Source: Nemertoderma westbladi (Eukaryota; Xenacoelomorpha; Nemertodermatida; Nemertodermatidae). Taken from it: a stretch of 64,000 nucleotides of DNA. The notes beneath the pieces were generated by a model. It searched no databases and had not been told where the DNA came from. It saw only the letters and a list, made by a program, of their open reading frames with translations. The stretch covers positions 62,001 through 126,000 of the forward strand of contig JAUCBJ010004420.1 in NCBI GenBank assembly GCA_032718475.1, written 5' to 3'. How positions within the stretch are numbered: position 1 is the first letter of the stretch; every line of letters starts with the position of its first letter. Positions 33,890 to 45,299 of the stretch are shown here, piece after piece. The translations under genes and the position numbers were made by a program.

Positions 33890-35749
33890 TGAATCCCAGA
33901 TCTTCACCCTTTGTGGCCATCCTCATTGCGTAATCCAGCACAATTACAAATAGTAATGGTGCTAATGTGTCACCTTGCAGTACGCCAGCCAGGATTGAGA
34001 AAAATTCAGTTTCACCATCTGGTGAGAGTACCTGCGCTTCTGTGTCACAATATAGCAATCCATTGCCAGCAACAATTACTTCTGGTATTCCATAAGCTCT
34101 TAGGATTTCAAGCATTTTACCTCTATGGATGGAGTCGAATGCCTTCTTGAAGTCCACAAAAGTCATGACTGCGAAGAGATTCTTTGACTTAATTCCTTCA
34201 ATCAGTCTCCGTAGTGCAAGTATCTGAGCTATTGTTGATCTACTTGGTCGAAATCCGTTTTGGCTCTTACGCAGTACTTTCTATATGTGAGGCCTAATCC
34301 TATATAGAATCATTTTATTGTATATTTTGGCAGCTACCACAAGCAGACAGATCCCACGATAGTTTGTTGGTATGCCGAGGTCTCCTTTCTTGGGGAGAGG
34401 CTTTAGTTGACCTTTAGTCCAAATTGGTGGTGGCTTTTCCCCTTTTAACATCCGGTTGCAAACATTCAATAATGGTCTATTTAGCACTCCGGTTTTCCAT
34501 ACCTCCGCTGGGATTTCATCTAATCTACTCGCTTTATTATTGGACATGCTTTTAATGCTTCTTTGGAGTTCGGCAGGTGTGAAGTCCCCTGTTTCTATAG
34601 GTAGTGTCTTGTCATATATTTTCCTTGTAGGGCTGACCTCGATGTTTGGTGGCTGCCCAAGCAAGTTGCTGAAGTGATTTTTCCACTTCCCAACACGTTC
34701 TTCAGGACTATCGGCTTTGAGGCGCCCCTTTGCACAACTTTTCCGACCAGATACCTCATTTACAGTTTGCCAGGTAAGTCTTGATTGTTGCTGTATGTGA
34801 GCAGTTGTAATTGCTTCAGTTTTATCCTGTATGTACTTTTCCTGGCTGATGTTGTAGGCCAATTTAAGATCGTCCTTAGCTTTCTCAACCTTGTTAATGT
34901 TTTTGGTTGTTGGTTGTTCGGTTTTAACTTTGTAGGCTATCTTAAGATCTTCATCTTACAAGTAACCTCAGAGTTTTGCCATGGCACGTACTATTTTCGT
35001 TTAGGTTTCTGGGGGATATGCCTCTTAGCTGATTCCTTGTAGGCTGTTATTATATTCTGGTATATTGAATCGGTGGATTGGTCTTCATCCATTGACTGAA
35101 GTGCTTCAAAGCGGTTTTGAACTTCTACTGTATAAGCATCCTTTACAGCATTGTCAGTTCTGAGTTTCTCCCAGTCATAGTTGATTTGCTTGCTTGTCCT
35201 GGGTCTGCTGGCTCTCATACTGAGTCTGATCTCTGCAGTCACAATTATGTGGTCCGAACCAATTAGGTTGAACGAGCTGTATGCCTCGCAGTTGATCATG
35301 CTATTTCTCCACTTTTTGTTTATAAGGATGTAATTCAGTTGTGCTTTGGTTCCATTAGTGTATTGAAAGGTCCATAGCTTCCCCTTACTCTTTTCGAATG
35401 TGTTGTTTGTTGGTATCAATTCACATTCTTCCATTAGTTCTAAGAGTAAGTACCCATTTCTGTTAGAACTGGTGTTATAGGTGTAACCCTTGATGTCTTC
35501 TGGGCCAATTTGCGCATTCAGGATTCAGGATTCAGGATTTGTCTTGGGATTCCCATCAAATGTTGCGATCATAACCCTGGAATTTATAGATTCGATATTG
35601 TTTAGGGTCTTAAGTGCAAATGGGCTTAGCAGAATTCCTACTCCACCAATTGATGCATTGGCCGAGTTTCTTACTGCTGAGCTTGTTACTAACGTCCATC
35701 CATTTCCAATGTCATTGTACTTCATGGCAGTGTCTTCATGACAAATCCG
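33890..35749 (-). pseudogene. LINE-A APE/RT, N-terminal half (5' of BEL-1 insertion)
   Basis: Minus-strand frames run from 35749 (truncated at RICHEDTAMK in the APE domain) to the BEL-1 junction after EDLGFTL. They include NYDWEKLRTDNAV, ERVGKWKNHFSNLLGQ, KSQNGF and FVDFKKAFDSI. The frame is interrupted at several points, including a TAG near 34285 (PHI-stop) and shifts near 34950 and 35515. The GDLNAQIG stretch of the endonuclease is damaged by a small insertion near 35520. Confidence 0.88.
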
Positions 35750-35799
35750 ACATTTTGTATAGTTAGGCCTATTGCTGACCGAACGAAAACTGCCCTGGT

Positions 35800-35876
35800 C
35801 CATGCGAGGATCGAACCCCCCCGACCTACTGGAGATGTGAATTCAAAGCAACCACTACACCAAGGTGGAACAGTAA
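35800..35876 (-). repeat. tRNA-like block in left arm (SINE head)
   Basis: Read on the minus strand it shows an A-box (TGGTGTAGTGG) and a B-box (GGTTCGATCC) at tRNA spacing. The cloverleaf ends are not well formed, so it is a tRNA-derived SINE head rather than a functional tRNA. The counterpart is at 63495-63565. Confidence 0.65.
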
Positions 35877-36634
35877 CGTTCGAATTTGTTCGTTAACGTT
35901 CGAATTTATAGGACTCTGATTTAAGACCTGAGGCACTCCCCACAGCTGTGACGGGATCAAGGGATCCCGACCAGGTAGAGTCCTTACGCGTCACAGCAGG
36001 CTGATAGATGGATGTAAAAAGGTTTGAGTTTGGTGTTCAACTGACTGACTGATAATATAATATAAATGAACTAATGATAGCATAGAAACAATAACGGTAA
36101 CAAAATGGATAATATGTATTAGGGTGTGTCAAAAAAAATTTATTTTCGATAATAAAGTTTTCCTATCAGAAATGGGATGCCAAATTTATTAAAAATAACT
36201 ACAAAACAAATGAAAACTTTTAATTTTTACATTTGACCCCCGCACGAGCCAACTTTGTTTCGAACGTTTTTTCGAAAATTTAATTTTTTGGAAAATTTTT
36301 TCCTTCGATATTTCAACTTTCCCATATTTTATAGCATTCACGGTTTATTAGTTATGTGTAAGAAATGATAATTTTCCAATTTCACATATGTTCTACCCCC
36401 GCACCTAGCCACCAAAGTAGGTCGTCGCTTACTCAACAAATAATAGGCTTATCTGCAATATTATAATATTAAGCGGGAAATTTGAAACGGAAACGTTTCT
36501 GATTTATTCATAAAACGAAATAGTAATGTGCACCGGTAGGCCTATGCCTTTTCATACTTCACTACTAACTAATGTGCTAGTGTCTTACGTAGAGTAAATT
36601 AGATCTGTCAAACTAGTTGTTAATAATTATTACT

Positions 36635-39600
36635 ATGCTGCGATCTAAAACTACTTATGATTTTTTTGGTGTCTCATTAGAATTAAAGGGCTCGGTTTTA
36701 CCAACCGGATTACAATGTATGAAACATGTAATATTTCTGCGCGAGCAGAAAGTCAATGGGGTCACAAATACAGACGAGGAATGTCGTAGTTGCGCTGCTT
36801 CAGTTCTTCAAATTTGGGCAATGGCAGGAATTCCGGCAGTTTCCTCGGTGACTCGTCTTGGTAGTCGCATCAAGGAACTCTTTGATCGTAGTCGTAAACT
36901 TAAAAAAATTCCCGTTTCTCGCAGAACCAATTTGGCGGTCAAACAACAGTTTGCCAAATATGAAGCGGAATTGTCTAAACTATTGGATGTGGCCGTTTGT
37001 AAATGCGATTTTGAAAGTAAATGTCTGTGTAAGCCGAACGACAAAGTCCCTGAATGTGAACGAAACTTCTTATTAGATCAACGCGGTCAACGAATAATGA
37101 TAATTTCCAATGCGGTAGATGTTACTGAATCGAAAATACGAGCGCAAAGGAGGAAGCGTAATGAACGTACTATGTCTGGAGTCTCCCATACTAGTTGCGT
37201 ATCCCTGGGCGATAGTGCTATTTTAGACAGTGGCACAGATAGCGATAATAATGAAGCAAATTCTGAATTATCCTGTTGCGAAAACTCATTGGAGAAGGTA
37301 ATATTATACCAACCAACAACATCCACTCCAATTTCTAAAAGACTTCGTCTAACAAACGTTGCAGAAATCTCTGATAGGTATAATCTTAGTAATCGCGCTG
37401 CTGCTGCGGTTTACAATTCAGCAATATGTGACTCCGGGTCATCGGCAGATATTGTTGATCATAATAAGATCAGAAGAGAGAGGCAGAAACTTAGACAAAA
37501 TCTACAAATCGGATGCGGTTTAATTCAGCCCATTGGCTTGTATTTTGATGGACGTAAAGACCCCACCCTAACTGATGGAGGGCGGCAGATAATTAAAGAA
37601 GAGCATTTCGTGCTTGTTGGGGAACCTGGCTCTGCCTATTTAGGCCACGTGGCTCCGGTGACAGGAGCATCAGCTGATGTTACTTCTGCTATAATGGACT
37701 TCATCGATTCCAGTCCGAATATTTCTCTCGAAAATCTTGATGTTGGTAAGTTGTTGATATACTAATGTACCAGTATATATACTATGTAGTAAATAAATAT
37801 TGTAAATAAATAAATAAATAATGTTGGTATGTTGGTGATATACGAATGTATGCTGTAGTAAATAAATATTGTATATAAATAACTAAAAAAGTAAATACGA
37901 AATTAAAATTCGGAATGTAGGCTACTTTTAAAATTTTAATCTAAAATCGAGAAACGTATAAATATATAAATAATTATATTAGTCAGTGTAAATGTGAAAT
38001 GAAAATATGGACGTCGGACGTTACAAATTTATGTATATACTGGTTGGTACTTACTGAAATAATAAGGATGTAGGACAATTCGGTCCCGGACAATTCGGTC
38101 CCGGACAATTCGGTCCCAGACAATTCGGTCCAGACAATTCGGTCCCGGACAATTCGGTCCCGGACAATTCGGTCCCAAAACACTAAATAAATGGGACCGA
38201 ATTGTCCGGGACCGAATTGTCCGGGACCGAATAGTTCTAGGACCGAATTGTCCTAGGACCGAATTGTCCGGGACCGAATTGTCCGGGACCGAATTGTCCG
38301 GGACCTAATTGTCCGGGACCGAATTGTCCGGTTCCTGATAGCAACTTTTTAGTGCTTTTTTTGATATTGGTGAATGTTCTAGAACATTAGTAGAGATATT
38401 TGTTTTGGTAGCTAGTGTTATTTACTTGCTAGAATTTTTTGAAATTTTAAAAATACTGTATTTTTTTTATTTTTGTTATTGGTAGTGTTCGAGAACATTA
38501 TTATATATTATTTATTAAGATGTAGCTAGTGTTTTTTTTTACTAGCTAACATTTCCTTGAAATTATAAAAATACCTGTGAAAACAATGATATTTCAGAAT
38601 TAGGCCTAAACTGTTGCTGATTATATTAATTACCAACAATATTGATGATATTATAACAGTCCCTGAATGAGATCCAGCTAATATCTAGGATAATAATTTA
38701 GGCTTGTTAACCAGCCAACAACACATACAGTATACTTACGCAATATATTAAAAAAAATCAGCTTTAAACATTTTAAATACATACTATTACTAGCTAGTAA
38801 ATAATTCACAAGCTCCATAAAAACACCATAGCTACCATAAATAATAATGTTAACAAAAAAAAAGTAAATTTTTTTATTTAAAAAAAATACTAGCTAGCAA
38901 AAAAAAACACTAGCTACCATATAATAATATATATTAAGGTTCTAGAACATTCACCATTATATAGTACAGTACCAATTAAATTTGGTCCCGGACAATTCGG
39001 CCCCTACAATTCGGTCCCGGACAATTCGGTTCCGGACAATTCGGTCCCATTAATATGCATGTTTTGGGACCGAATTGTCCTAGTCAGTATCCGGACAATT
39101 CGGTGCCGGACAATTCGGTCCCAAAACATAAAATTAATGGGACCGAATTGTCCGGGACCGAATTGTCCGGGACCGAATTATCCGGACCGAATTGTCCGGG
39201 ACCGAATTGTCCGGGACCGAATTGTCCGGACCGAATTGTCCGGGACCGAATTGTCCTGCTTCCAAATAATAAACGTATAGGCCTATATAGGCGTATATAT
39301 TTAGGCGCATTAAGCTCAAACTGAAATCAACTACCGAAAAATCTAAATACAGTAGGCAATAGGAAAAGTTATGTAGAGGTATAACGGTATTTATTATTTA
39401 AAAATTATTGTTTACATTGATTTTTTTCAGTTGGATGCGATAGCACCAGCGTTAATACTGGCTGGAAAAACGGAATAATTGTGAACCTCGAACGGAAACT
39501 AGAAACACCACTTCAACATGCGATATGCCTCCTTCACATCAACGAGCTTCCACTTCGACATCTGATAATAGAACTTGACGGTACTACAACAGGAAGCAAC

Positions 39601-40548
39601 ACATTTTCGGGTCCAGTTGGGAAACTCCTTCATAATTGTCACAAATTTAGCCCTGTTATATTTGAGCCTATTATCAATAATAATTTTCCTGAACTTGAAC
39701 AGTCTGTTTCTTCCAAACTTTCGAGTGATCAGCGATATTTATTTGATATCTGCAATGCAGTAATATCTGGAGAACTATGTGAATCAACCGCCAATAAAAC
39801 TCCAGGACCTATCAGTCACTCGAGGTGGCTTACAACTGCGTCAAGAATCCTTCGGCTTTATGTATCTACCGAAGATCCATCTGATGTACTTTCCCGTCTT
39901 TCTTATTTTGTGATAAATATATATGCCCCTTCCTGGTTTAATATAAAGCGTAATTGGGAGATACAATACGGGGCTTTACACTTCCTCCATATGTTGATTT
40001 TGTGTGACAAGTTACTCCTCGATAATGAAAAGACCATTATATTTCCAGTTCTCCGTCAAGGGGCATATTATGCTCACAGCGAAAATGTATTATTATCTTT
40101 GTTGTCATCTGAAGATAAGGACACTCGATTTCAGGCGTTTGATATAATACGTGAAATTAGAATATCGAAGTTGATAACTAGTGAGCCAATCATTAGAGTG
40201 TTCCGTACCCCTCACATATCGTGTACCGAGAATACATTATTAGAGCTACTTGAAACTAATGAAGAGAAACATCAACCCCCTTTAATAGCTAATAAATCTC
40301 TTACTGAGCTACAAATGTTACTGGAGAAAGGTCCTATGAAATGGGAAATTCCATGTCATTCCCAGAATGTGGAACAATTGGTTCAATGCGTGTCAACTGT
40401 ATCCAAACGAGTCTGCGGTGTTAAGGAGAGAGATGGCTACATTAGAACTCAATTATCTAGTCGCCAAACAATGCCAAAATTTAATTCTAAGAAAGATTTT
40501 AAGCTAAAGATAAACCTTAATATCCCCAGTAGTACAGATGGTGTTTAG
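36635..40548 (+). CDS. Transposase, two exons, intact
   Basis: Exon 1 is 36635-37745 and exon 2 is 39431-40548. The intron 37746-39430 has a GTAAGT donor and a TTTTTTTCAG acceptor. Exons sum to 2,229 nt, or 742 residues plus stop, with the frame kept at the junction. Residues about 300-370 carry GLYFDGRKDPTLT and LVGEPGSAYLGHV, and residues 371-415 carry GCDSTSVNTGWKNG and RHLIIELDGTTTG. Conserved aspartates in DGR, CDST and LDG are good candidates for an RNase-H-like DDE/D core. The N-terminal part has a Cys-rich patch (CKCDFESKCLC). An AATAAA follows at about 40597. There is no stop or frameshift, so the gene could still make protein. The junction falls immediately before the second aspartate motif. 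Confidence 0.85.
38073..38330. repeat. Inverted arrays of a 15-bp repeat, first cluster
   Basis: Seven copies of GGACAATTCGGTCCC followed, after CAAAACACTAAATAAATG, by about nine copies of the reverse complement GGGACCGAATTGTCC. Some copies are degenerate (for example GGGACCGAATAGTTCTA). Lies inside the transposase intron. Confidence 0.95.
38985..39257. repeat. Inverted arrays of a 15-bp repeat, second cluster
   Basis: The same unit in both orientations, switching direction at CAAAACATAAAATTAATG and at CATTAATATGCATGTTTTG. Between the clusters (38340-38985) is AT-rich sequence with inverted words (GTTCTAGAACATT, ACTAGCTA) on both sides of a centre near 38660. The whole 38.07-39.26 kb block is therefore roughly palindromic. 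Confidence 0.93.
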
Positions 40549-41067
40549 TTTGAGTTATTGGATTCTGATTTTTCTTATATTGTGTTGGTGGTGATTAATA
40601 AAGCATCTTGATAGTACTGATCTCGTCCAGACTAATTACAATGTTCACAGACCCAGTTCTACTGTTTATTATCACAAATTTTAGGGATAAGTTGGTTAAA
40701 TATACACATTGACAAACATAATGACATAAATAACGATATTTTTTTGCGTATTCGTGAAAAGCAACCTACTTTGGTGACTAGGTGCGGGGGTAGAACATAT
40801 ATGAAATTGTAAAATTATCGTTTCTTACAAATAACTAACTAACCAAGAATGCTATAAAATATGGGAAAGTTGAAATATAAAAGGAAAAAAATTTCATAAA
40901 AAATTTAATTTTTGAAAAAACGTTCGAAACAAAGTTGGCTTGTGCGGGGGTCAAATGTAAAAATAAAATGTTTTCATTTGTTTTGAAGTTATTTTTAATG
41001 AATTTGGCATCCCATTTACGATAGGAAAATTGAATTATCGAAAAAAAAAAATTTTTGACACACCCTA
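40549..41067. other. Transposon 3' region and right TIR
   Basis: Non-coding. The right TIR spans about 40765-41067, mirroring 36120-36425. Confidence 0.8.
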
Positions 41068-41473
41068 ATATGTATAGCAGCACCGCAATGACGGTTGAAC
41101 TATGTCGCCGGTCCGCAGTGAACTGATGACTGAGTAAACTAACTGACCGGTAATGGGATGCAACATAATATATATATACCCCTACTCTACTGTGGCCTTA
41201 CTACCTAGCAGATGCTCTCCCTCGCCCCTCATTGGCTAACAACCTAATTCTCGGAGTGGGAGTGCTTCCCCCCCCCCCCGCTGCTGTCACTTCCCTTCTC
41301 GAGGTAGCTTGACCTCTAACCTCTTTTGTGTGGCTCTTTGGGGCTATATGTTGTCTCCGTTATTGGGGGTGATACAATATTAATTTGTGATTAACCTCAT
41401 ATCCCCCAATATTGCTGAAAACGCCACTTCCCAACTTTATGGGGTTGGTGAGGCGGAATTGAATCCGCTCACA

Positions 41474-42395
41474 ACAGCCACAGCATCAGCCACAGCCACA
41501 GCCACAGCCACAGCCACAGCCACAGCCACAGCCACAGCCACAGCCACAGCCACAGTCACAGCCACCGCCACAGCCACAGCCACAGCCACAGCCACAGCCA
41601 CAGCCACAGCTACAGCCACAGCCACAGCCACAGCCACAGCCACAGCCACAGCCACAGCCACAGCCACAGCCACAGCCACAGCCACAGCAACAGCCTCAGC
41701 CACAGCCTCAGCCACAGCCACAACCACAACCACAGCCACAGCCACAGCCTCAGCCACAGCCTCAGCCACAGCCACAGCCACAACCTCAGCCACAGCCACA
41801 GCCGCAGCCACAGCCACAGCCACAACCACAGCCACAGCCACAGCCACAGCCACAGCCACAGCCACAGCCACAGCCACAACCACAGCCACAGCCACAGCCT
41901 CAGCCATATCCACAGCTACAGCCTCAGCCTCAGCCACAGCCACAGCCATAGCCACAACCAAGGCCTCAGCCACAGCCACAGCCACAGCCTCAGCCACAGC
42001 CTCAGCCACAGCCTCAGCCTCAGCCACAGCCACAACCTCAGCCACAGCCACAGCCAAAGCCACAGCCACAGCCACAGCCACAGCCACAGCCACAGCCACA
42101 GCCACAGCCACAGCCACAGCCACAGCCACAGCCACAGCCACAGCCACAGCCACAGCCACAGCCACAGCCACAGCCACAGCCACAGCCACAGCCACAGCCA
42201 CAGCCACAGCCACAGCCACAGCCACAGCCACTGCCACAGCCACAGCCACAGCCACAGCCACAGCCACAGCCACAGCCACAGCCACAGCCACAGCCACAGC
42301 CACAGCCTCAGCCACAGCCTCAGACACAGCCACAGCCACAGCCACAGCCTCAGCCACAGTCACAGCCACAGCCACCGCCACAACCTCACCCCCAG
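41474..42395. repeat. (CAGCCA)n satellite, left arm
   Basis: Over 900 bp of the hexamer CAGCCA with CAGCCT, CAACCA and similar variants. Both strands are open through it, which is a by-product of composition. It is the mirror of 62440-63423. Confidence 0.97.
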
Positions 42396-42756
42396 CCACT
42401 TCTCCAGCACACCACTTCTCCCCACAGGAGATTATTTGTTTATCTGTTGAAAAAATGTTTAACTAATTTGATGTTTTGGTTACCCATTCATTAAGCATTT
42501 AAAATAGGATCAAGTTGACTTTATTTGTCTAATTAAACATATTATTATGAAATTACATAATTAATACGACTAAATATAATAAATATTTCAAACAATCAGT
42601 TATAATTAATGTCTCACATTAACTGTACGACTGTTCATACGCCTAGGTCGATATACAACAGTTGCTGGAGATATAACTTTTCCATTCCCTACTCTGATTT
42701 TCTGTCCATTTTCATTGTCATTCTCCTCTGATTCTTCCTCACTGCCATCGCTACTG
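42396..42756 (-). repeat. Unique inner part of left arm, with a duplicated gene 3' end
   Basis: The minus strand reads SSDGSEEESEENDNENGQKI, then VVYRPRRMNSRTVNVRH and a stop (to 42606). That is the C-terminus of the zinc-finger/acidic gene whose main copy is at 61577-62227. Here the codon matching the right-arm TGA (62126) is GGA, so the right-arm stop is derived. 42757-43018 between the arm and the zinc-finger ATG is AT-rich, with no other feature. Confidence 0.85.
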
Positions 42757-43018
42757 GGAGTGAGGCAAGCCTCTTGTCTTGTATGCCTAACTTTATGCCT
42801 CACTATACCATACACAAACCTCACTTAATAAGCAATAGCCTCCCATATATAAATTTAAATTATTAACAATAATCTTTCAATCTATTAATAATGTTCCATC
42901 TTCTGATTACTGAGAATTATATTTGTAAGTGAATCAATCCCTAGCTAAACAAACTGAAAATTTTGAAAAAATTATAGATGTAGACATTTAAAAACATAAT
43001 ACAGTTTTCTTGCATAAA

Positions 43019-43105
43019 ATGTCTAGTTATGAAAAGTGCATGGTTTGTGATAAAGAAATGAGACGAGACAGTATATCCCTCCATATGAGTATACATAGAA
43101 AGTAA
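43019..43105 (+). pseudogene. C2H2 zinc-finger start of the palindromic element's gene
   Basis: ATG opens a 28-residue stretch with one C2H2 finger: CMVCDKEMRRD, then HMSIH, spacing C-x2-C-x11-H-x3-H. A TAA at 43103-43105 closes it. BEL-2 is inserted right there (TSD AATAT 43104-43108). Without BEL-2 the same frame continues as TAA TAT GTA ATG into the frame at 61577, so this is probably the 5' end of one gene with an in-frame stop. The finger suggests DNA or RNA binding. Confidence 0.6.
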
Positions 43106-43108
43106 TAT

Positions 43109-45299
43109 TGTTACGGTATATGGCGCTGTATCCACATTATTAGCCATCATACAGTATAATATGTTTGTTATTGTGCAGTATAATTATTTAGATAAGGCAC
43201 AGTGCGGTGACATTTAGGTAAGGAAGTTAAAACGCCCATATATTTTGAATTCATCCATTTTGTATAGTATGTAGCCCTACCTACGTAATTTTGTATTAGG
43301 ATATATGTAGATAGTCCCAGGGTAGCAAGTTTATTCGGACCCTGGATTTTGTGCTTGCTGATATTAGCATCAATAGGGCTAGCATATAGGGACGCTGTCC
43401 TGGCCATTCAGCAGCCAGGGACGTGAACCATTACCATATATGGTAATAATTCGAGGTTTGGGCAAGCAATAAGGCTACAATCCGGCCTCCTTATTGGACT
43501 AACTGCTTCCAGGTTGGTCTAATGCTAGCACGGACTGGAGAGCCAATAGGAGAGCGATTGAGTCACCCTATTGCATCACCCCATCCGGATCACCTATAAA
43601 TTGGCGGTGTGCCGGTAGAGCCTTACTGTTATTCCTCACATGATCTGCTATCACCTTTGTACTTGCTGAGCTGTCTCTATTCATTTTTGACGGATATTTT
43701 AGCGTATTTTCTGCAATTTGCTAATTTTGATTAGTTTCTTGAAATGATTTGCTAGTGCGATTACTCTTGATTGTGTTTCTCAATTAATTCCTTCGATTAC
43801 TGCTAATTACAACTGAACTATGATTTCTACCTTTTGATTAATGGTTCTATGTGATTCTTTTCTGCGCAATAATCCTAAGGGATTTCTGAGACTGTCAGAC
43901 TTTGTGATTTGCATGCGCCGCTACGGTAGCTATTAGCATAATGGAGGGCTAAGGTGCCAGTAGGCGGTGGGCACATCGGGGGGTTGGGCGACTAAGGGAG
44001 AGCGGAGGATTCAAAGGCGGGCAACGCTGGCGGGGGTCAACATTGCGGTCGGGCAGTTTGGACTGTGGGTTGGAGACCGCTCGCCGGTACAGTAATTAGG
44101 GGGCTGATGATCCAAGGTTTTGTCTCTATTTAGTATTAGGGGGCAGGAATTGGGTTAGTTAGGAAGCCTAGATGTACCCGGGAGGGGCCTGCATACCTTA
44201 CAGTAAGTAAGTTGCGAAGTAAGTAGTTTGCGAATTAGTCAATTGCGAATTATTATGTTGCGAATTATATAATTGAAGATTGTATAATTGCAAGTCGTGC
44301 TATTGTGATCTGTGATTGCTGACGCTGATTGGTGTGTTACTGAAGTGTGCCTATGATTACGATTGCTTAGGTAGGCGCCCCCTTTTTCTTTGATTGATTT
44401 CTATTTCTTAGTTACAACAAATAGTTACTGATTAGGTCAAAGTAATACGGCAATTTAGGCTATTACTAGCGAAACCTGTTGCGAAATAAATTAGAATTAC
44501 GCATTCTGGAACTCTTAGTAATTAGTACGCTGTTACATATTTGTGACTGTAATTGATTAGTAAAATTAAGAATTAGTACGCAGCATAGCGGAGAGTAGCT
44601 AAGGTAATAATTTAGAGTACCGTAAACTATTCACGCTGAGCGGTTATTTGCATTAGCGGGCAATAAACTAGATCGCAGTAGTCAGTACGCAAGACACTAG
44701 TAAATTGCTGGCCTAAAGCCAGCTGCAGGCAAGTTTAGACCCAGAGCGGTAACACCTACGAAAGACATTGTACTGTACCATTTTGATTATTTTAAATATT
44801 CTCGCATTCACATATTCCATTGGGGAACCCCCAGTATTCGTGATTAGAAAAGACGTAAGCATTAGCGTATTTCAGTAGTAAAATTAGGCGTAAGAATACT
44901 TTGAGTGCAAAGCCCCTCGCACTCGTCTTAAGTAAGCTTAGGGAGCCGACTCGGGTTTATTGTTTTGGTTATTCCCGCGTGGCTCATAGATTCGAACAGT
45001 TAGCTCTCTATCGAGCGATCGGTAGAGAAAGGAACAAGCGATTTTGCAGGAGCCGTGTAAATTTAGTAAAATATATTAGCGGACGGCAGATTAGCGCCAT
45101 CCAACGGTAAGTAGCGGTTTTGTATTTAGCAACCTTTACAATTTAGTAATAGCACGCTCCTGATCCCCTTTACTTAACAGTAGAGCAGTCTTTGTGTCTT
45201 ATTGGTTAGGCGAGAGCTCATTAGGTTGGCAGAGAGGTATACGGGTATTTGTCTGTTCAACAGTTCTGCTGTTAGTATAGGTGTCGCGGTTGTTTAACA
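43109..45299 (+). repeat. BEL-2 5' LTR
   Basis: TGTTACGG...TTTAACA, 2,191 bp. A promoter lies about 0.5 kb in (CCAAT 43543-43547, TATAAA 43595-43600), leaving about 1.7 kb transcribed as R-U5. An AATAAA lies at 44662-44667. A good 5' splice site (ACGGTAAGT) is at 45105-45113. Confidence 0.96.
43543..43600 (+). promoter_or_regulatory. BEL-2 LTR core promoter
   Basis: CCAAT at 43543-43547 and CACCTATAAAT at 43591-43601, 50 bp apart. Transcription would start near 43625-43630. The same pair in the 3' LTR is at 59812 and 59864. Confidence 0.7.

Larger units (their letters stand above)
17520..35749 (-). mobile_element. LINE-A copy split by BEL-1
   Basis: Minus-strand LINE-A, 5'-truncated within the APE domain at 35749. 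Its 3' end (CTACTACTACTAGG, reverse of the TAG tail) is at 17520. The 12-bp target duplication ACATTTTGTATA is at 17508-17519 and 35750-35761. The empty site occurs as TATACAAATGT at 63598-63608 in the right arm. BEL-1 (18329-33884 plus its 5-bp duplication) sits inside the RT domain, so the LINE itself is about 2.7 kb. Confidence 0.95.
36120..41067 (+). mobile_element. TAGGG-TIR DNA transposon
   Basis: 4,948 bp. The terminal inverted repeats are about 300 bp long and begin TAGGGTGTGTCAAAAA. Both contain GTTCTACCCCCGCACCTAG-type and CAACTTTGTTTCGAACG words. The 8-bp target duplication ATATGTAT is at 36112-36119 and 41068-41075. It encodes one spliced transposase gene. An 8-bp duplication is shared by hAT, P and some smaller superfamilies; I could not assign the superfamily from the protein. 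Confidence 0.93.
35947..41473 (-). mobile_element. Solo LTR of a BEL-1-related family, split by a DNA transposon
   Basis: On the minus strand it runs from TGTGAGCGG (41473) to CCCGTCACA (35947). The pieces 35947-36119 and 41076-41473 together make about 571 bp. The sequence resembles the BEL-1 LTR: GGGATCCC near its end, a CCAAT box (41231-41235 as ATTGG), and CCCCCAATATTGCT followed by GGAATTGAAT near its start. The 5-bp target duplication ACAGC is at 35942-35946 and 41474-41478. The uninterrupted satellite junction is visible in the right arm at about 63421. Confidence 0.88.
16656..42756 (+). mobile_element. Left arm of palindromic zinc-finger element (with insertions)
   Basis: Starts at TTTGAGACTTTTTT. 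When the LINE-B fragment, LINE-A/BEL-1 and solo-LTR/DNA-transposon insertions are left out, this stretch is the reverse complement of 62081-63837. The order is an AT-rich block, a tRNA-like block, CAGCCA satellite, then about 360 bp of unique sequence. The unique part is about 98% identical between arms and the outer part about 94% by eye. The inner boundary is where GTAGCGATGGCAGTGAGG similarity stops at 42756. The outer end was not confirmed by a target duplication. Confidence 0.8.

Noticed and set aside
38073-39257. Possible CRISPR array (regular 15-bp repeats)
   Set aside because: No unique spacers, repeats abut and reverse direction, and the setting is an animal intron.
41387-42466. Long frames of Thr-Ala or Val-Ala repeats (also 41437-42399 minus and 62380-63469)
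   Set aside because: They are translations of the CAGCCA/GGCTGT satellite, open on both strands because of composition, with no domain or start context.
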